NCBI RefSeq assembly: GCF_030687495.1
Contig: NZ_CP117435.1
Coordinates: 4,406,501-4,470,500 of the forward strand
Origin: Pseudomonas sp. FP453
GTDB taxonomy: Bacteria > Pseudomonadota > Gammaproteobacteria > Pseudomonadales > Pseudomonadaceae
DNA: 64,000 nucleotides
Direction of reading: 5' to 3'
The position numbers and the translations under genes were made by a program. Below, in pieces: positions 8,618 through 18,597 of this stretch (within the stretch, counting starts at the first letter, position 1; the number at the start of each line of letters is the position of its first letter). The notes under the pieces are model-generated. The model had not been told where the DNA came from, ran no database searches, and was given only the letters and a program-made list of their open reading frames with translations.

Positions 8618-10810
8618 ATGATGCGCCGCCTGCTGTCCTGCCTGTTGCTGTGCCTGCTGCCCCTCCTCGCCCAAGCCGTCGAAACCCCACGTCCGAAAAT
8701 CGGCCTGGTGCTCTCCGGCGGCGCCGCCCGTGGCCTGTCGCATATCGGCGTGCTCAAGGCGCTGGAGGAGCAAGGCATCCATATCGATGCGATTGCCGGC
8801 ACCAGCATGGGCGCGGTGATTGGCGGGCTGTATGCGTCGGGCTACAAGATCGACGAGCTGGAAAAACTGGCGCTGAGCATCGACTGGCAACAGGCACTGT
8901 CCGACGCGCCGCCACGGGAAGACGTGCCGTTTCGACGCAAACAGGATGACCGCGACTTCCTGGTCAAACAAAAGCTGAGCTTTCGCGACGATGGCAGCCT
9001 GGGTTTGCCACTGGGCGTGATCCAGGGCCAGAACCTCGCGCTGCTGCTGGAAAGCATGTTCGCCCACAGCAGTAACACGCGCAATTTCGACAAGCTGCCG
9101 ATCCCGTTCCGCGCGGTGGCCACCGACATCACCACCGGCGAAAAGGTGGTGTTCAGCAAGGGCCACCTGCCCCAGGTGATCCGCGCCAGCATGTCGATCC
9201 CGGCGGTGTTCGCCCCGGTTGAGCTGGACGGTCGCCTGCTGGTGGACGGCGGCATGACCGACAATATCCCGCTGGACGTGGCGCGGGAGATGGGCGTGGA
9301 CATCGCCATTGTGGTGGACATCGGCACCCCGTTGCGTTCGCGCAAACAACTGGCGACGGTGGTGGACGTGCTCAACCAGTCCATCACCCTGATGACGCGC
9401 CGCAATTCCGAGGAACAACTCAAGGCCCTGCACCCCAAGGACGTGCTGATCCAGCCACCCCTGGCGGCCTTTGGCGTGACCGACTTTGGCCGCGCCAAAG
9501 AGATGATCGACGCCGGCTACCGCGCCACCCGCGCCCTCGACCTGCGCCTGGCCCACCTGCGCCCCGCAGAGCCGGTCGACCCGCAACTGGTGGCGGCGCG
9601 TACACCGGGCGAGCGCACGCCGGTGATCACCGCGATCACCGTGGAGAACGATTCGAAAGTCAGCGAAGACGTGATCCGCTACTACATCCGCCAACCCCTG
9701 GGCGAACCGCTGAACCTGGGGCGCCTGCAAACCGATATGGGCACCTTGTACGGCCTGGATTACTTCGAGCAGGTGCAATACCGCGTGATCAAGAAAGGCC
9801 AGGACAACACCCTGGTCATCAGCGCACGGGGCAAGCGCAGCGGCACCGATTACCTGCGCCTGGGCCTGAACCTGTCCGACGACATGCGTGGCGACAGCGC
9901 CTTCAACCTCGGCGCCAGCTACCGCATGAATGGCATCAACCGCCTGGGGGCCGAATGGCTGACGCGGGTACAGATCGGCGATCGCCAAGAGCTGTACAGC
10001 GAGTTCTACCAACCGATGGACACCGGCTCGCGGTACTTCGTCGCACCTTATATCAGGGCCCAGGCGCAGAACGTCGAGCTGATCCTGGACAACGATCCCA
10101 TCTCTGAATACCGCCTGGAACGCTATGGTTTCGGCTTGAACGTCGGGCGGCAGATCGGCAACAGCGGCGAAATCCGCTTCGGTGTCGGTGAGGCCTGGGG
10201 CAAGGCGGATGTGCGCATCGGTGATCGCGACCTGCCGAGCGTGAGCTTCAGTGAAGGCTTCTACGAGTTGAAGTACTCCTTCGACTCCCTCGATAACGTG
10301 TACTTCCCCCACACCGGCGAAGACATCGGCCTGGCCTACCGCGAATTCGAACCGGGGCTGGGCTCTGACCAACGCTACCGGCAGTGGGAGTTCAAACTGG
10401 ACAAGGCCATGAGCAATGGCCCGGATACGCTGGTGCTGGGCGGTCGTTACGGGCGCACGCTGGATAAGTCTGATGTGGTGATTTCCAGCTTCCTGCTGGG
10501 TGGTGCGCGGCAGCTGTCAGGCTTTCGCGAAGATGCGATATCCGGGCAGAACGTCAGCCTGATGCGGGCGGTGTACTACCGCCGACTGACGCCGCGCTCG
10601 TACTTGCCGCTGGATTTCCCGCTGTACCTGGGGGCGTCGCTGGAACGGGGCCGGGCGTGGAACAACGATAACGAGTTCGACAGCGGGTACATCAACGCGG
10701 CGAGTATTTTCCTGGGGTTTGATACGCCGTTGGGGCCGCTGAATTTCAGCTATGGGTTTAACGATGACAATCAGAAGGCGGTGTATTTGAACCTGGGCCA
10801 AACCTTCTGA
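8618..10810 (+). CDS. plpD: PlpD-type patatin-like phospholipase, type Vd self-secreted
   Basis: A 730-residue protein of the PlpD family, close to the length of the P. aeruginosa protein. It has a signal peptide (MMRRLLSCLLLCLLPLLAQA), a patatin lipase domain (about 25-330) with oxyanion loop SGGAARG, nucleophile Ser63 in GTSMG and catalytic Asp210 in VDGGMTDN, a POTRA-like domain (about 345-420, ITAITVENDSKVSEDVIRYY), and an Omp85-type barrel ending FGTPLGPLNFSYGFNDDNQK-like and LNLGQTF. The barrel carries the lipase to the surface in the known system. Either of two adjacent ATGs (8618, 8621) could start it. It is followed by a REPIN. Confidence 0.93.
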   Translation: MMRRLLSCLLLCLLPLLAQAVETPRPKIGLVLSGGAARGLSHIGVLKALEEQGIHIDAIAGTSMGAVIGGLYASGYKIDELEKLALSIDWQQALSDAPPREDVPFRRKQDDRDFLVKQKLSFRDDGSLGLPLGVIQGQNLALLLESMFAHSSNTRNFDKLPIPFRAVATDITTGEKVVFSKGHLPQVIRASMSIPAVFAPVELDGRLLVDGGMTDNIPLDVAREMGVDIAIVVDIGTPLRSRKQLATVVDVLNQSITLMTRRNSEEQLKALHPKDVLIQPPLAAFGVTDFGRAKEMIDAGYRATRALDLRLAHLRPAEPVDPQLVAARTPGERTPVITAITVENDSKVSEDVIRYYIRQPLGEPLNLGRLQTDMGTLYGLDYFEQVQYRVIKKGQDNTLVISARGKRSGTDYLRLGLNLSDDMRGDSAFNLGASYRMNGINRLGAEWLTRVQIGDRQELYSEFYQPMDTGSRYFVAPYIRAQAQNVELILDNDPISEYRLERYGFGLNVGRQIGNSGEIRFGVGEAWGKADVRIGDRDLPSVSFSEGFYELKYSFDSLDNVYFPHTGEDIGLAYREFEPGLGSDQRYRQWEFKLDKAMSNGPDTLVLGGRYGRTLDKSDVVISSFLLGGARQLSGFREDAISGQNVSLMRAVYYRRLTPRSYLPLDFPLYLGASLERGRAWNNDNEFDSGYINAASIFLGFDTPLGPLNFSYGFNDDNQKAVYLNLGQTF

Positions 10811-10818
10811 CACAGCAT

Positions 10819-10922
10819 GTGTGGGAGCTGTTTTCTGTGGGAGCTGGCTTGCCTGCGATGGCATCACCACAGTTTAACTGGCAGACCGAGGTGCCTGCAT
10901 CGCAGGCAAGCCAGCTCCCACA
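10819..10922. repeat. REPIN with an extra partial REP at its left edge
   Basis: A complete inverted REP pair spans 10836-10922. Just before it, 10819-10832 repeats TGTGTGGGAGCTG, a truncated third REP in direct orientation. It lies between the convergent ends of plpD and the marR-type gene. Confidence 0.9.
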
Positions 10923-10950
10923 CAAGCCGGCCCCCACCTATCGTCCAGGA

Positions 10951-11385
10951 TCAGGACTTTTCCAGATTCGCCAGGATGTGCCCATGCACGCGCATGCACA
11001 CCTTCATATCCTCTTCATCCACACCGACGAACAGCTCATGCCGCAACGCCGTGGCGATGGTTTCGATCTGATCGATCAGCGGGCGGGCCGTGTCGCACAG
11101 CAGGATGCGCTTGGCGCGGCGGTCTTCCACCACGGCCTGGCGTTGCACCAGGCCCTGGCTTTCGAGGCTGTCAAGCAAACGTGCGAGTGTTGGCCCTTCA
11201 ACGCCGACACTTTGTGCCAGCTCACGTTGGGTAGGCGCTTCTTCAAAACGCGCCAGGTGCAACAGCACCAACCAGCGCGCCTGGGACAAGCCCAGCCCCG
11301 CCAGGCGGCGATCCAGCTCGGCGCGCCAACCTCGGGACATTTGCGCCAACTGCATGCCAAAACGGTGTTGATCGGTTAACGGCAT
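10951..11385 (-). CDS. MarR family transcriptional regulator
   Basis: A 144-residue winged-helix regulator. The recognition region is PTQRELAQSVGVEGPTLARL and the wing is LVQRQAVVEDRRAKRILLCD, both typical of the SlyA/MarR group. An imperfect palindrome, TTAGTCAGCTAA (about 11430-11441), lies upstream and could be an operator. The neighbouring recQ gene is on the same strand further upstream, 121 bases away. Ligand and targets are unknown. Confidence 0.88.
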   Translation of the reverse strand: MPLTDQHRFGMQLAQMSRGWRAELDRRLAGLGLSQARWLVLLHLARFEEAPTQRELAQSVGVEGPTLARLLDSLESQGLVQRQAVVEDRRAKRILLCDTARPLIDQIETIATALRHELFVGVDEEDMKVCMRVHGHILANLEKS

Positions 11386-11506
11386 AAAAAACTCATGATT
11401 TAGACTGAAAACAAAGTGTGGCTAATTATTAGTCAGCTAAGCATGAGCCCTGCCAGTAGGCAAGAGGTGCTATGTACTGATTCGTTACATTGTCGTAATT
11501 GACGCA

Positions 11507-13633
11507 CTAAATTTCGAATTCGGACTGCAAAGCAGCCCGTACGCAGTACAAAACGCCCTCAGGCACCCGCCCGGTGAACAATGGCGCGATCTCCGCAACC
11601 GGCGGCAATTCGCCCTCGCCGTCGAGGAATGCATCCTGGATTTCACCCAGCAAGTCTTCCGGCAAATCGAGGGCCTGCTCCAGCGACAGCTGTTGTGCGC
11701 CGATGGACTCGGCCAGCAAGGTATAGACGTTTTTCTCCGAACATTGCAGTTGGCCGGCGATCTGGATCGGCGTCATGCCCGCACGCGCCAGGCTGATCAG
11801 CTCGTGGCGGATATCGGCGACTTCCTTCGGCGCTTCGGCCTGGCCGCCAAGGACTTCGAGGAAGGCCTGGCCATAACGTTCCAGCTTGCGTGCACCCACG
11901 CCGCTGACCCGGGCCATTTCCGACATCGTCGTCGGCTGCTCGCGCAGCATTTCCAGCAACGTGGAGTCGGGGAAGATGACGTACGGCGGCACGCTGTGTT
12001 CCTGGGCCAGTTTGCGCCGCAGGGTGCGCAAGGCTTCCCACTGTTCGCGTTCTTCGCCACGGACCAGTTGGCTGGCCTGGCTGGTGCTGGTCTTGGCGGT
12101 GGTTTGCGGCTTGAGGTCGCGGCGCAGCTCCAGACTAACCTCGCCCTTGAGCAACGGCCGGCAGCTGTCGTTCAGGCGCAGGCCGCCATAACCCTCGATA
12201 TCGATGTCCACCAGGCCACGCGCAACCATCTGTCGGAACAGCGAGCGCCATTCGCCTTCGGCGCGGGCCTTGCCGACGCCGTAGACCGAGAGTTTCTCGT
12301 GGCCGAAGCTGCGCACCTTCTCGTTGTCCTTGCCCAGCAATACATCCACCAGGTGGCCGACGCCGTAGCGCTGGCCGGTGCGGTAAATGGCCGACAGGCC
12401 CTGGCGCGCGGGTTCGGTGGCATCCCAGGTCTGCACGCCATCGGTGCAGTTGTCACAGTGGCCGCAGGGCTCGGGCATGTCTTCGTCGAAATACGCGAGC
12501 AGGGTCTGGCGGCGGCAGCGGGTCTCTTCGCACAACGAGAGCATGGCATCCAGCTTGTGCTGCTCCAGGCGCTTGTGGCGCTCGTCGCCTTCGGAGTTTT
12601 GCAGCATCTGCTTGAGCATCACCACGTCTTGCAGGCCGTAGACCATCCACGCATCCGCCGGCAGGCCATCACGGCCGGCGCGGCCGGTTTCCTGGTAATA
12701 CGCCTCAAGGGACTTGGGCAGGTCCATGTGCGCCACAAAGCGCACGTTGGATTTGTCGATGCCCATGCCAAATGCAATGGTAGCGACCATGATCAGGCCT
12801 TCCTCGTTGAGGAAGCGCTTCTGGTGCGCCGAACGCGTTTCATTGGGCAGGCCGGCGTGATACGGCAGCGCCGGGTAGCCTTGCTCGCAGAGGAACGCGG
12901 CGACTTCATCGACTTTCTTGCGCGACAGGCAATAGACGATCCCCGCATCGCTGCGCCGCTCCGACAGGAACGCGAGCAACTGCTTGCGCGGCTGCTCCTT
13001 GGGCACGATGCGGTAGAAGATATTCGGCCGGTCGAAGCTCGACAGGAAGCGCTCGGCGTTCTGCAAATGCAGGCGTTCGACGATTTCTTCACGGGTGCGC
13101 TTGTCGGCGGTGGCGGTCAGGGCGATGCGCGGTACGTCGGGGAACAACTCGGCCAGTTGCCCCAGTTGCAGGTACTCGCGGCGGAAATCGTGACCCCATT
13201 GCGACACGCAGTGGGCCTCGTCGATCGCGAACAGGGCGATTTCCAGGCTCTGCAGGAACGCCAGCATGCGCGGCTGCACCAGGCGCTCGGGCGCCAGGTA
13301 CAGCATCTTCACTTCGCCGCGCTTGATCCGCGCGGCCAGGTCGCGCTGCTGCTCGGCGCTGAGGGTGGAGTTCAGGGATGCTGCGGCGACGCCCAGTTCT
13401 TCAAGGGTCGCGACCTGATCGTCCATCAACGCGATCAGCGGCGACACCACCACCGCCAGGCCATTGCGCAGCAGCGCCGGCACCTGGAAGCACAGCGACT
13501 TGCCGCCGCCGGTAGGCATCAAGACCAGTGCATCGCCGCCACTGGCCACGCGCTCAATGATCGCACCCTGGCGGCCACGAAAACTGTCGTAGCCGAAGAT
13601 GTCCTTGAGGACGCGTTGAGCCTGCTCGAGCAT
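11507..13633 (-). CDS. recQ: RecQ, ATP-dependent 3'-5' DNA helicase
   Basis: A 708-residue helicase for recombinational repair. It has Walker [13 protein letters not shown], the DEAH box [16 protein letters not shown], motif [12 protein letters not shown], the RQC zinc cysteines in CEETRCRRQ and CGHCDNC, and an HRDC domain (about 525-600, [18 protein letters not shown]). A further C-terminal region of about 100 residues carries a predicted helix-turn-helix-like segment ([20 protein letters not shown]). The ATG at 13633 follows GGAG; the frame is open further up to 13783, but the conserved start [19 protein letters not shown] fixes the choice. Confidence 0.96.
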   Translation of the reverse strand: MLEQAQRVLKDIFGYDSFRGRQGAIIERVASGGDALVLMPTGGGKSLCFQVPALLRNGLAVVVSPLIALMDDQVATLEELGVAAASLNSTLSAEQQRDLAARIKRGEVKMLYLAPERLVQPRMLAFLQSLEIALFAIDEAHCVSQWGHDFRREYLQLGQLAELFPDVPRIALTATADKRTREEIVERLHLQNAERFLSSFDRPNIFYRIVPKEQPRKQLLAFLSERRSDAGIVYCLSRKKVDEVAAFLCEQGYPALPYHAGLPNETRSAHQKRFLNEEGLIMVATIAFGMGIDKSNVRFVAHMDLPKSLEAYYQETGRAGRDGLPADAWMVYGLQDVVMLKQMLQNSEGDERHKRLEQHKLDAMLSLCEETRCRRQTLLAYFDEDMPEPCGHCDNCTDGVQTWDATEPARQGLSAIYRTGQRYGVGHLVDVLLGKDNEKVRSFGHEKLSVYGVGKARAEGEWRSLFRQMVARGLVDIDIEGYGGLRLNDSCRPLLKGEVSLELRRDLKPQTTAKTSTSQASQLVRGEEREQWEALRTLRRKLAQEHSVPPYVIFPDSTLLEMLREQPTTMSEMARVSGVGARKLERYGQAFLEVLGGQAEAPKEVADIRHELISLARAGMTPIQIAGQLQCSEKNVYTLLAESIGAQQLSLEQALDLPEDLLGEIQDAFLDGEGELPPVAEIAPLFTGRVPEGVLYCVRAALQSEFEI

Positions 13634-13909
13634 GTAAAACTCCAAAATATCGCCGAAATCCCTCTGTACAGGCTGGCCGAAAAAACCCGGTCTCACGGGA
13701 AATAATCCGTAAGCGAAGTTTTCGCGGGTTGGCGCTTGGCCTGCAGGGGCATCACAAAACGCGGCAGTATACCCGAGCAGCACCCGGCAAAGGGCGCGGC
13801 TGACGAATAGCGATGGCTATCTAAAACCTGGCAAATATGCAGTGTGGCTGGCCTGGGCGCTCAAGAAAGCCTAGAATTCAGCATCGTTTATTCCCAAGGT
13901 AGTCCTTCA

Positions 13910-14497
13910 ATGTCCTTCGCTGAGCAACTAACCCGCCTGCAAGCCTTCCTCGACGCCGATGAGCTGCATGACGAGGCGCTGGACTACGTGGCCGCCCACG
14001 GCTACCTGACCGCCCTGTCCATCTGTTCCGAAGAAGTACCGGATCGTGAGTGGATCGATGCCCTGTTCGCCGAAGAGCCGCACTATGCGGACGCCGCCCA
14101 GCGCGAAGAAATCGAATCGACCCTGATCGCCCTCAAAGCCCACATCGGTCGCCAACTGGCCTCCGACGAGGAATTCGAGCTGCCATGCGACCTCGACCTG
14201 GGCGAAGAGCCGGACGACTCCGACCTGCGCGGCTGGTGCATCGGCTTCATGGAAGGAGTGTTCCTGCGTGAAGCCGCCTGGTTCGAAACCGCCGAGGAAG
14301 AAGTCAGCGAAATGCTGCTGCCGATCATGGTCGGTTCGGGCCTGTTCGACGACCAGCCAGAGTTCGCCGACATCGCCTCCGACGCCAACCTGATGGACGA
14401 CATGATCGTCCAGATCCCGGAAGCCCTGACTGCCTTGTACCTGCTGTGCAACGCCCCTGACGAAAAACCGGCGATCCTCAAGCCACGTCACCACTGA
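13910..14497 (+). CDS. YecA/YgfB (UPF0149) family protein
   Basis: A 195-residue acidic, mostly helical protein. The segment LRGWCIGFMEGVFLREAAWF is the family hallmark, followed by LLPIMVGSGLFDD. It lacks the C-terminal zinc-binding SEC-C motif of E. coli YecA. Function is unknown. The ATG is preceded by AAGG and a TAGAAT sequence (13872-13877) that could be a -10 box. The YbaN-type gene begins 20 bases downstream on the same strand. Confidence 0.88.
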   Translation: MSFAEQLTRLQAFLDADELHDEALDYVAAHGYLTALSICSEEVPDREWIDALFAEEPHYADAAQREEIESTLIALKAHIGRQLASDEEFELPCDLDLGEEPDDSDLRGWCIGFMEGVFLREAAWFETAEEEVSEMLLPIMVGSGLFDDQPEFADIASDANLMDDMIVQIPEALTALYLLCNAPDEKPAILKPRHH

Positions 14498-14517
14498 GTC
14501 GCTTGCCCGTGACACCC

Positions 14518-14901
14518 ATGGGCAACCGCTCGCCGCTCCTGCGTTACGCACTGCTGGCCATCGGCTGGCTGAGCGTAGCGCTGGGAGTGATCGGCATTTT
14601 CCTGCCGGTATTGCCGACCACACCTTTCCTGCTCCTCGCCGCCGCCTGCTTCGCCCGCAGCTCCCCGCGCTTCTACCACTGGCTGGTGGAACACCCGCGC
14701 CTGGGCCCGTGGATTCGCGACTACCTAGACGGCCATGGCATCCCCCTCAAAGGCAAGGTCTACGCCATCGGCTTGATGTGGCTGAGCATCGGCCTGTCCT
14801 GCTACCTGGTGCCGCTGCCGTGGGCGCGAGCATTCATGCTGACCAGCGCCGTACTCGTGACTATCTATATCCTGCGCCAGAAGACCCTGCCGCCGCGCTA
14901 A
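14518..14901 (+). CDS. YbaN family (DUF454) inner-membrane protein
   Basis: A 127-residue membrane protein with the DUF454 signature FLPVLPTTPFLLLAAACFARSS, then the conserved FYHWLVEHPRLGPWIRDY and a second hydrophobic hairpin (VYAIGLMWLSIGLSCYLVPL). Function is unknown. The start is uncertain: ATG at 14518 gives the usual family length, but in-frame GTG (14509) and TTG (14503) starts are also possible and none has a clear ribosome site. It follows the YecA-type gene closely and is probably cotranscribed with it. Confidence 0.82.
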   Translation: MGNRSPLLRYALLAIGWLSVALGVIGIFLPVLPTTPFLLLAAACFARSSPRFYHWLVEHPRLGPWIRDYLDGHGIPLKGKVYAIGLMWLSIGLSCYLVPLPWARAFMLTSAVLVTIYILRQKTLPPR

Positions 14902-15021
14902 ACGCGAGCCTGCGACATTCCCCCTCACGCGACCTTGGTCGACACTGACTAACCCCCTGCATCGTGCGAAACTGCCCCACCGGGCCTGGAATGCCTGGGT
15001 GTTCTTCTGCTCGGAGTTACC

Positions 15022-18000
15022 ATGACGCTGTCCAGCGGGCTGATCGCCGCCGTTGCCCTGGCCTATATGGCCATTATGTTTGCCATCGCCTTCTACGGTG
15101 ACCGCCGCCGTGCGCCGCTGCCGCCACGTGTGCGCGCCTGGGTGTACAGCTTGTCACTGGCGGTCTACTGCACCAGCTGGACCTTCTTCGGCGCTGTCGG
15201 CCAAGCTGCCGAACAACTGTGGGCGTTTTTACCGATCTACCTGGGACCGGTGCTGCTGCTGGTGTTGGCACCCTGGGTATTGCAAAAGATGATCCTGATC
15301 AGCAAGCAGGAAAACATCACCTCCATCGCCGACTTTATCGCCGCACGCTACGGCAAATCCCAGTCCCTGGCGGTGGTGGTCGCGCTGATCTGCCTGGTCG
15401 GCGTACTGCCCTACATCGCCCTGCAACTCAAAGGCATCGTGCTCGGCGTGAACCTGCTGATCGGCGCCGGCGCAGACACCACCGGCACCCGCGCCCAGGA
15501 CACGGCATTGATCGTGTCGCTGGTGCTGGCGCTGTTCACCATTGTCTTCGGTACCCGCAACCTCGACGCCACCGAACACCACCGTGGCATGGTGCTGGCG
15601 ATCGCGTTTGAATCGCTGGTCAAGCTGTTCGCCTTTCTCGCCGTCGGCGCGTTTGTGACCTACGGCCTCTACGACGGTTTCGGCGACCTGTTCAACCAGG
15701 CGATGCTCGCGCCGCGCCTGGAGGAATACTGGAAAGAAACCGTCAACTGGCCGTCGATGGTGGTGCAGACCGGCGTGGCCATGATGGCGATCATCTGCCT
15801 GCCCCGGCAGTTCCACGTGACGGTGGTGGAGAACATCGACCCCCAGGACCTGCGCCTGGCCAAATGGGTATTCCCGGCCTACCTGATTCTCGCCGCGCTG
15901 TTCGTCATCCCTATCGCCCTCGGCGGCAAGATGCTGCTGCCCGGCTCGGTGCTGCCGGATTCCTACGTGATCAGCCTGCCGATGGCCGAAGCCCATCCGG
16001 CCCTCGCCGTGCTGGCGTTTATCGGCGGCGCGTCGGCGGCCACGGGCATGGTGATCGTGGCGAGCATCGCCCTGTCCACCATGGTTTCCAACGACATGCT
16101 GCTGCCCTGGCTGTTGCGCCGCTCCAGCGCCGAGCGGCCGTTCGAAGTGTTCCGCCACTGGATGCTGTCGGTGCGCCGGGTCAGCATTGTGATCATTCTG
16201 TTGCTGGCCTACGTGAGCTACCGCTTGCTGGGCTCCACCGCGAGCCTGGCGACCATCGGCCAGATCGCCTTCGCCGCCGTGACCCAACTGGCACCGGCCA
16301 TGCTCGGCGCGCTGTACTGGAAACAAGCCAACCGGCGTGGCGTATTTGCCGGTTTGGCGGCGGGCACTTTCCTGTGGTTCTACACCCTGGTCCTACCGGT
16401 GACGGCGAAAAGTCTCGGCTGGTCCTTGAGCCTTTTCCCTGGCCTGACGTGGATGCATTCCCACCCGTTCGGCTTGTCGGTGACCTCGCTGACCCTGGGT
16501 ACCGTGCTCTCCCTGGCGGGCAACTTCACCCTGTTCGTCTGGGTGTCGATGTTGTCGCGCACACGGGTGTCCGAGCATTGGCAGGCGGGACGTTTTATTG
16601 GCCAGGAAATCAGCCAGCGGGCTAGTGCGCGGTCGATGCTGTCGGTGCAGATCAGCGACCTGCTGAGCCTGGCGGCGCGGTTTGTCGGTGAAGAGCGCGC
16701 CCAGCAGAGCTTTATCCGTTTCGCCTACCGCCAGGGCAAGGGTTTCAACCCCAACCAGAATGCCGACAACGATTGGATCGCCCACACCGAACGCCTGCTG
16801 GCCGGCGTGCTTGGCGCATCGTCCACGCGGGCCGTGGTTAAAGCCGCAATTGAAGGTAGGGAAATGCAGCTGGAGGACGTCGTAAGGATCGCCGACGAAG
16901 CCTCCGAGGTGCTGCAATTCAACCGGGCGCTGTTGCAAGGCGCGATTGAAAACATCACCCAGGGCATCAGCGTGGTGGACCAGTCCCTCAAGCTAGTGGC
17001 GTGGAACCGCCGTTACCTGGAGCTGTTCAACTACCCGGAAGGCTTGATCAGCGTCGGCCGGCCGATTGCCGACATCATTCGCTACAACGCCGAGCGCGGC
17101 CTGTGCGGGCCGGGCGAGGCGGAAGTGCACGTGGCGCGCCGCCTGCACTGGATGCGTCAGGGCCGCGCGCACACCTCCGAGCGCTTGTTCCCCAACGGAC
17201 GGGTAATCGAGCTGATCGGTAACCCGATGCCGGGCGGCGGTTTTGTCATGAGTTTCACCGACATCACCGCCTTCCGCGAAGCCGAACAAGCGCTGACCGA
17301 GGCCAACGAAGGCCTGGAACAACGGGTGACCGAGCGCACCCATGAACTGTCGCAACTCAATGTGGCGCTCACCGATGCCAAGGGCGTGGCCGAGTCCGCC
17401 AGCCAATCGAAGACGCGCTTCCTCGCCGCAGTCAGCCATGACCTGATGCAACCGCTGAACGCCGCACGCCTGTTCTCCGCCGCCCTGTCCCACCAGAACG
17501 ACGGCCTGTCCGGCGAAGCCCGGCAACTGGTGCAGCACCTGGACAGCTCGCTGCGCTCCGCCGAAGACCTGATCAGCGACTTGCTGGACATCTCGCGCCT
17601 GGAAAACGGCAAGATCAATCCGCAACGCCAGCCCTTCGCCCTCAATGACCTGTTCGACACCCTCGGCGCCGAATTCAAGGCCCTGGCCCAAGAACAAGGC
17701 TTGCGCTTCCGCCTGCGCGGCAGCCGCCTGCGGGTAGACAGTGACATCAAGCTGCTACGGCGGATCTTGCAGAATTTTCTCACCAACGCCTTCCGCTATG
17801 CCGACGGCCCGGTGCTGCTTGGCGTACGCCGGCGCAAGGGCGAGTTGTGCCTGGAGGTGTGGGACCGTGGCCCCGGCATTCCCGTAGACAAACAGAAAGT
17901 GATCTTCGAAGAATTCAAGCGCCTGGACAGCCACCAGACCCGCGCCGAAAAAGGCCTGGGCCTGGGCCTGGCGATTGCCGATGGCCTGTGCCGCGTCCTG

Positions 18001-18492
18001 GGCCACCGCTTGAGCGTGCGCTCATGGCCCGGCAAGGGCAGCGTGTTCAGCGTGCGCGTGCCATTGGCGCGCAACCAGGCAAGCCCGCAGGTGAAGAGCG
18101 CGCAAGAAAGCGGCTTGCCATTGAGCGGTGCGCAAGTGCTGTGCGTGGATAACGAGGAAAGCATCCTGATCGGCATGCGCAGCCTGTTGAGTCGCTGGGG
18201 TTGCGAAGTGTGGACCGCCACCGACCAGGCGCAATGCGCGGCGCTGTTGGCCGACGGCGTGCGCCCGCAACTGGCGTTGGTGGATTACCACCTGGACCAT
18301 GGCGAGACGGGTACCGAGTTGATGGGCTGGCTGCGCGCACAATTGGCCGAGCCGATTCCCGGCGTGGTGATCAGCGCCGATGGCCGGCCCGAGATGGTCG
18401 CCGAGGTGCATGCGGCGGGGCTGGATTACCTGGCCAAGCCGGTGAAACCGGCGGCGCTGCGGGCGTTGCTGAGTCGGCATTTGCCGCTTTAA
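15022..18492 (+). CDS. mxtR: MxtR/CrbS-type hybrid sensor kinase with a sodium/solute symporter domain
   Basis: A 1156-residue hybrid histidine kinase. The order is a 12-13 helix SSF symporter domain (about 1-520), a linker, a PAS domain (about 630-750, ITQGISVVDQSLKLVAWN), a coiled coil (about 755-785), HisKA with phosphoacceptor His806 in AAVSHDLMQPL, HATPase (N box FLTNAFRYAD near 918; GLGLGLAIADGL), and a receiver domain with Asp1088 in LALVDYHLD. The build and length match MxtR (CrbS), which with the separate regulator ErdR (CrbR) controls acetate use. No regulator gene lies next to it, as in P. aeruginosa. Assignment to this paralogue is from memory of the family. Confidence 0.85.
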   Translation: MTLSSGLIAAVALAYMAIMFAIAFYGDRRRAPLPPRVRAWVYSLSLAVYCTSWTFFGAVGQAAEQLWAFLPIYLGPVLLLVLAPWVLQKMILISKQENITSIADFIAARYGKSQSLAVVVALICLVGVLPYIALQLKGIVLGVNLLIGAGADTTGTRAQDTALIVSLVLALFTIVFGTRNLDATEHHRGMVLAIAFESLVKLFAFLAVGAFVTYGLYDGFGDLFNQAMLAPRLEEYWKETVNWPSMVVQTGVAMMAIICLPRQFHVTVVENIDPQDLRLAKWVFPAYLILAALFVIPIALGGKMLLPGSVLPDSYVISLPMAEAHPALAVLAFIGGASAATGMVIVASIALSTMVSNDMLLPWLLRRSSAERPFEVFRHWMLSVRRVSIVIILLLAYVSYRLLGSTASLATIGQIAFAAVTQLAPAMLGALYWKQANRRGVFAGLAAGTFLWFYTLVLPVTAKSLGWSLSLFPGLTWMHSHPFGLSVTSLTLGTVLSLAGNFTLFVWVSMLSRTRVSEHWQAGRFIGQEISQRASARSMLSVQISDLLSLAARFVGEERAQQSFIRFAYRQGKGFNPNQNADNDWIAHTERLLAGVLGASSTRAVVKAAIEGREMQLEDVVRIADEASEVLQFNRALLQGAIENITQGISVVDQSLKLVAWNRRYLELFNYPEGLISVGRPIADIIRYNAERGLCGPGEAEVHVARRLHWMRQGRAHTSERLFPNGRVIELIGNPMPGGGFVMSFTDITAFREAEQALTEANEGLEQRVTERTHELSQLNVALTDAKGVAESASQSKTRFLAAVSHDLMQPLNAARLFSAALSHQNDGLSGEARQLVQHLDSSLRSAEDLISDLLDISRLENGKINPQRQPFALNDLFDTLGAEFKALAQEQGLRFRLRGSRLRVDSDIKLLRRILQNFLTNAFRYADGPVLLGVRRRKGELCLEVWDRGPGIPVDKQKVIFEEFKRLDSHQTRAEKGLGLGLAIADGLCRVLGHRLSVRSWPGKGSVFSVRVPLARNQASPQVKSAQESGLPLSGAQVLCVDNEESILIGMRSLLSRWGCEVWTATDQAQCAALLADGVRPQLALVDYHLDHGETGTELMGWLRAQLAEPIPGVVISADGRPEMVAEVHAAGLDYLAKPVKPAALRALLSRHLPL

Positions 18493-18512
18493 TCAGCCTT
18501 GGCGCATTTCCC

Positions 18513-18584
18513 TGTGGGAGCTGGCTTGCCTGCGATAGCGGTGGTGACTGACACACCGCTATCGCAGGCAAGCCAGCTCCCACA
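18513..18584. repeat. REPIN, short-spacer form
   Basis: A nearly perfect inverted pair with arms TGTGGGAGCTGGCTTGCCTG plus CGATAGCGGTG and only about 10 bases of loop. It lies 21 bases after the mxtR stop and before the convergent rmuC stop. Confidence 0.94.
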
Positions 18585-18597
18585 TTTTGCTCAGTGT

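Noticed and set aside
8249..10372. Long open frame of about 700 codons antisense to plpD
   Set aside because: It mirrors plpD, whose patatin and barrel motifs are clear; only the last 95 codons (8249-8536), after plpD's own start, form the separate SelW-like gene.
11693..13705. Plus-strand open frame of 670 codons across recQ
   Set aside because: It is a shadow of recQ in the opposite direction; the composition of the predicted protein is repetitive and unlike a real family.
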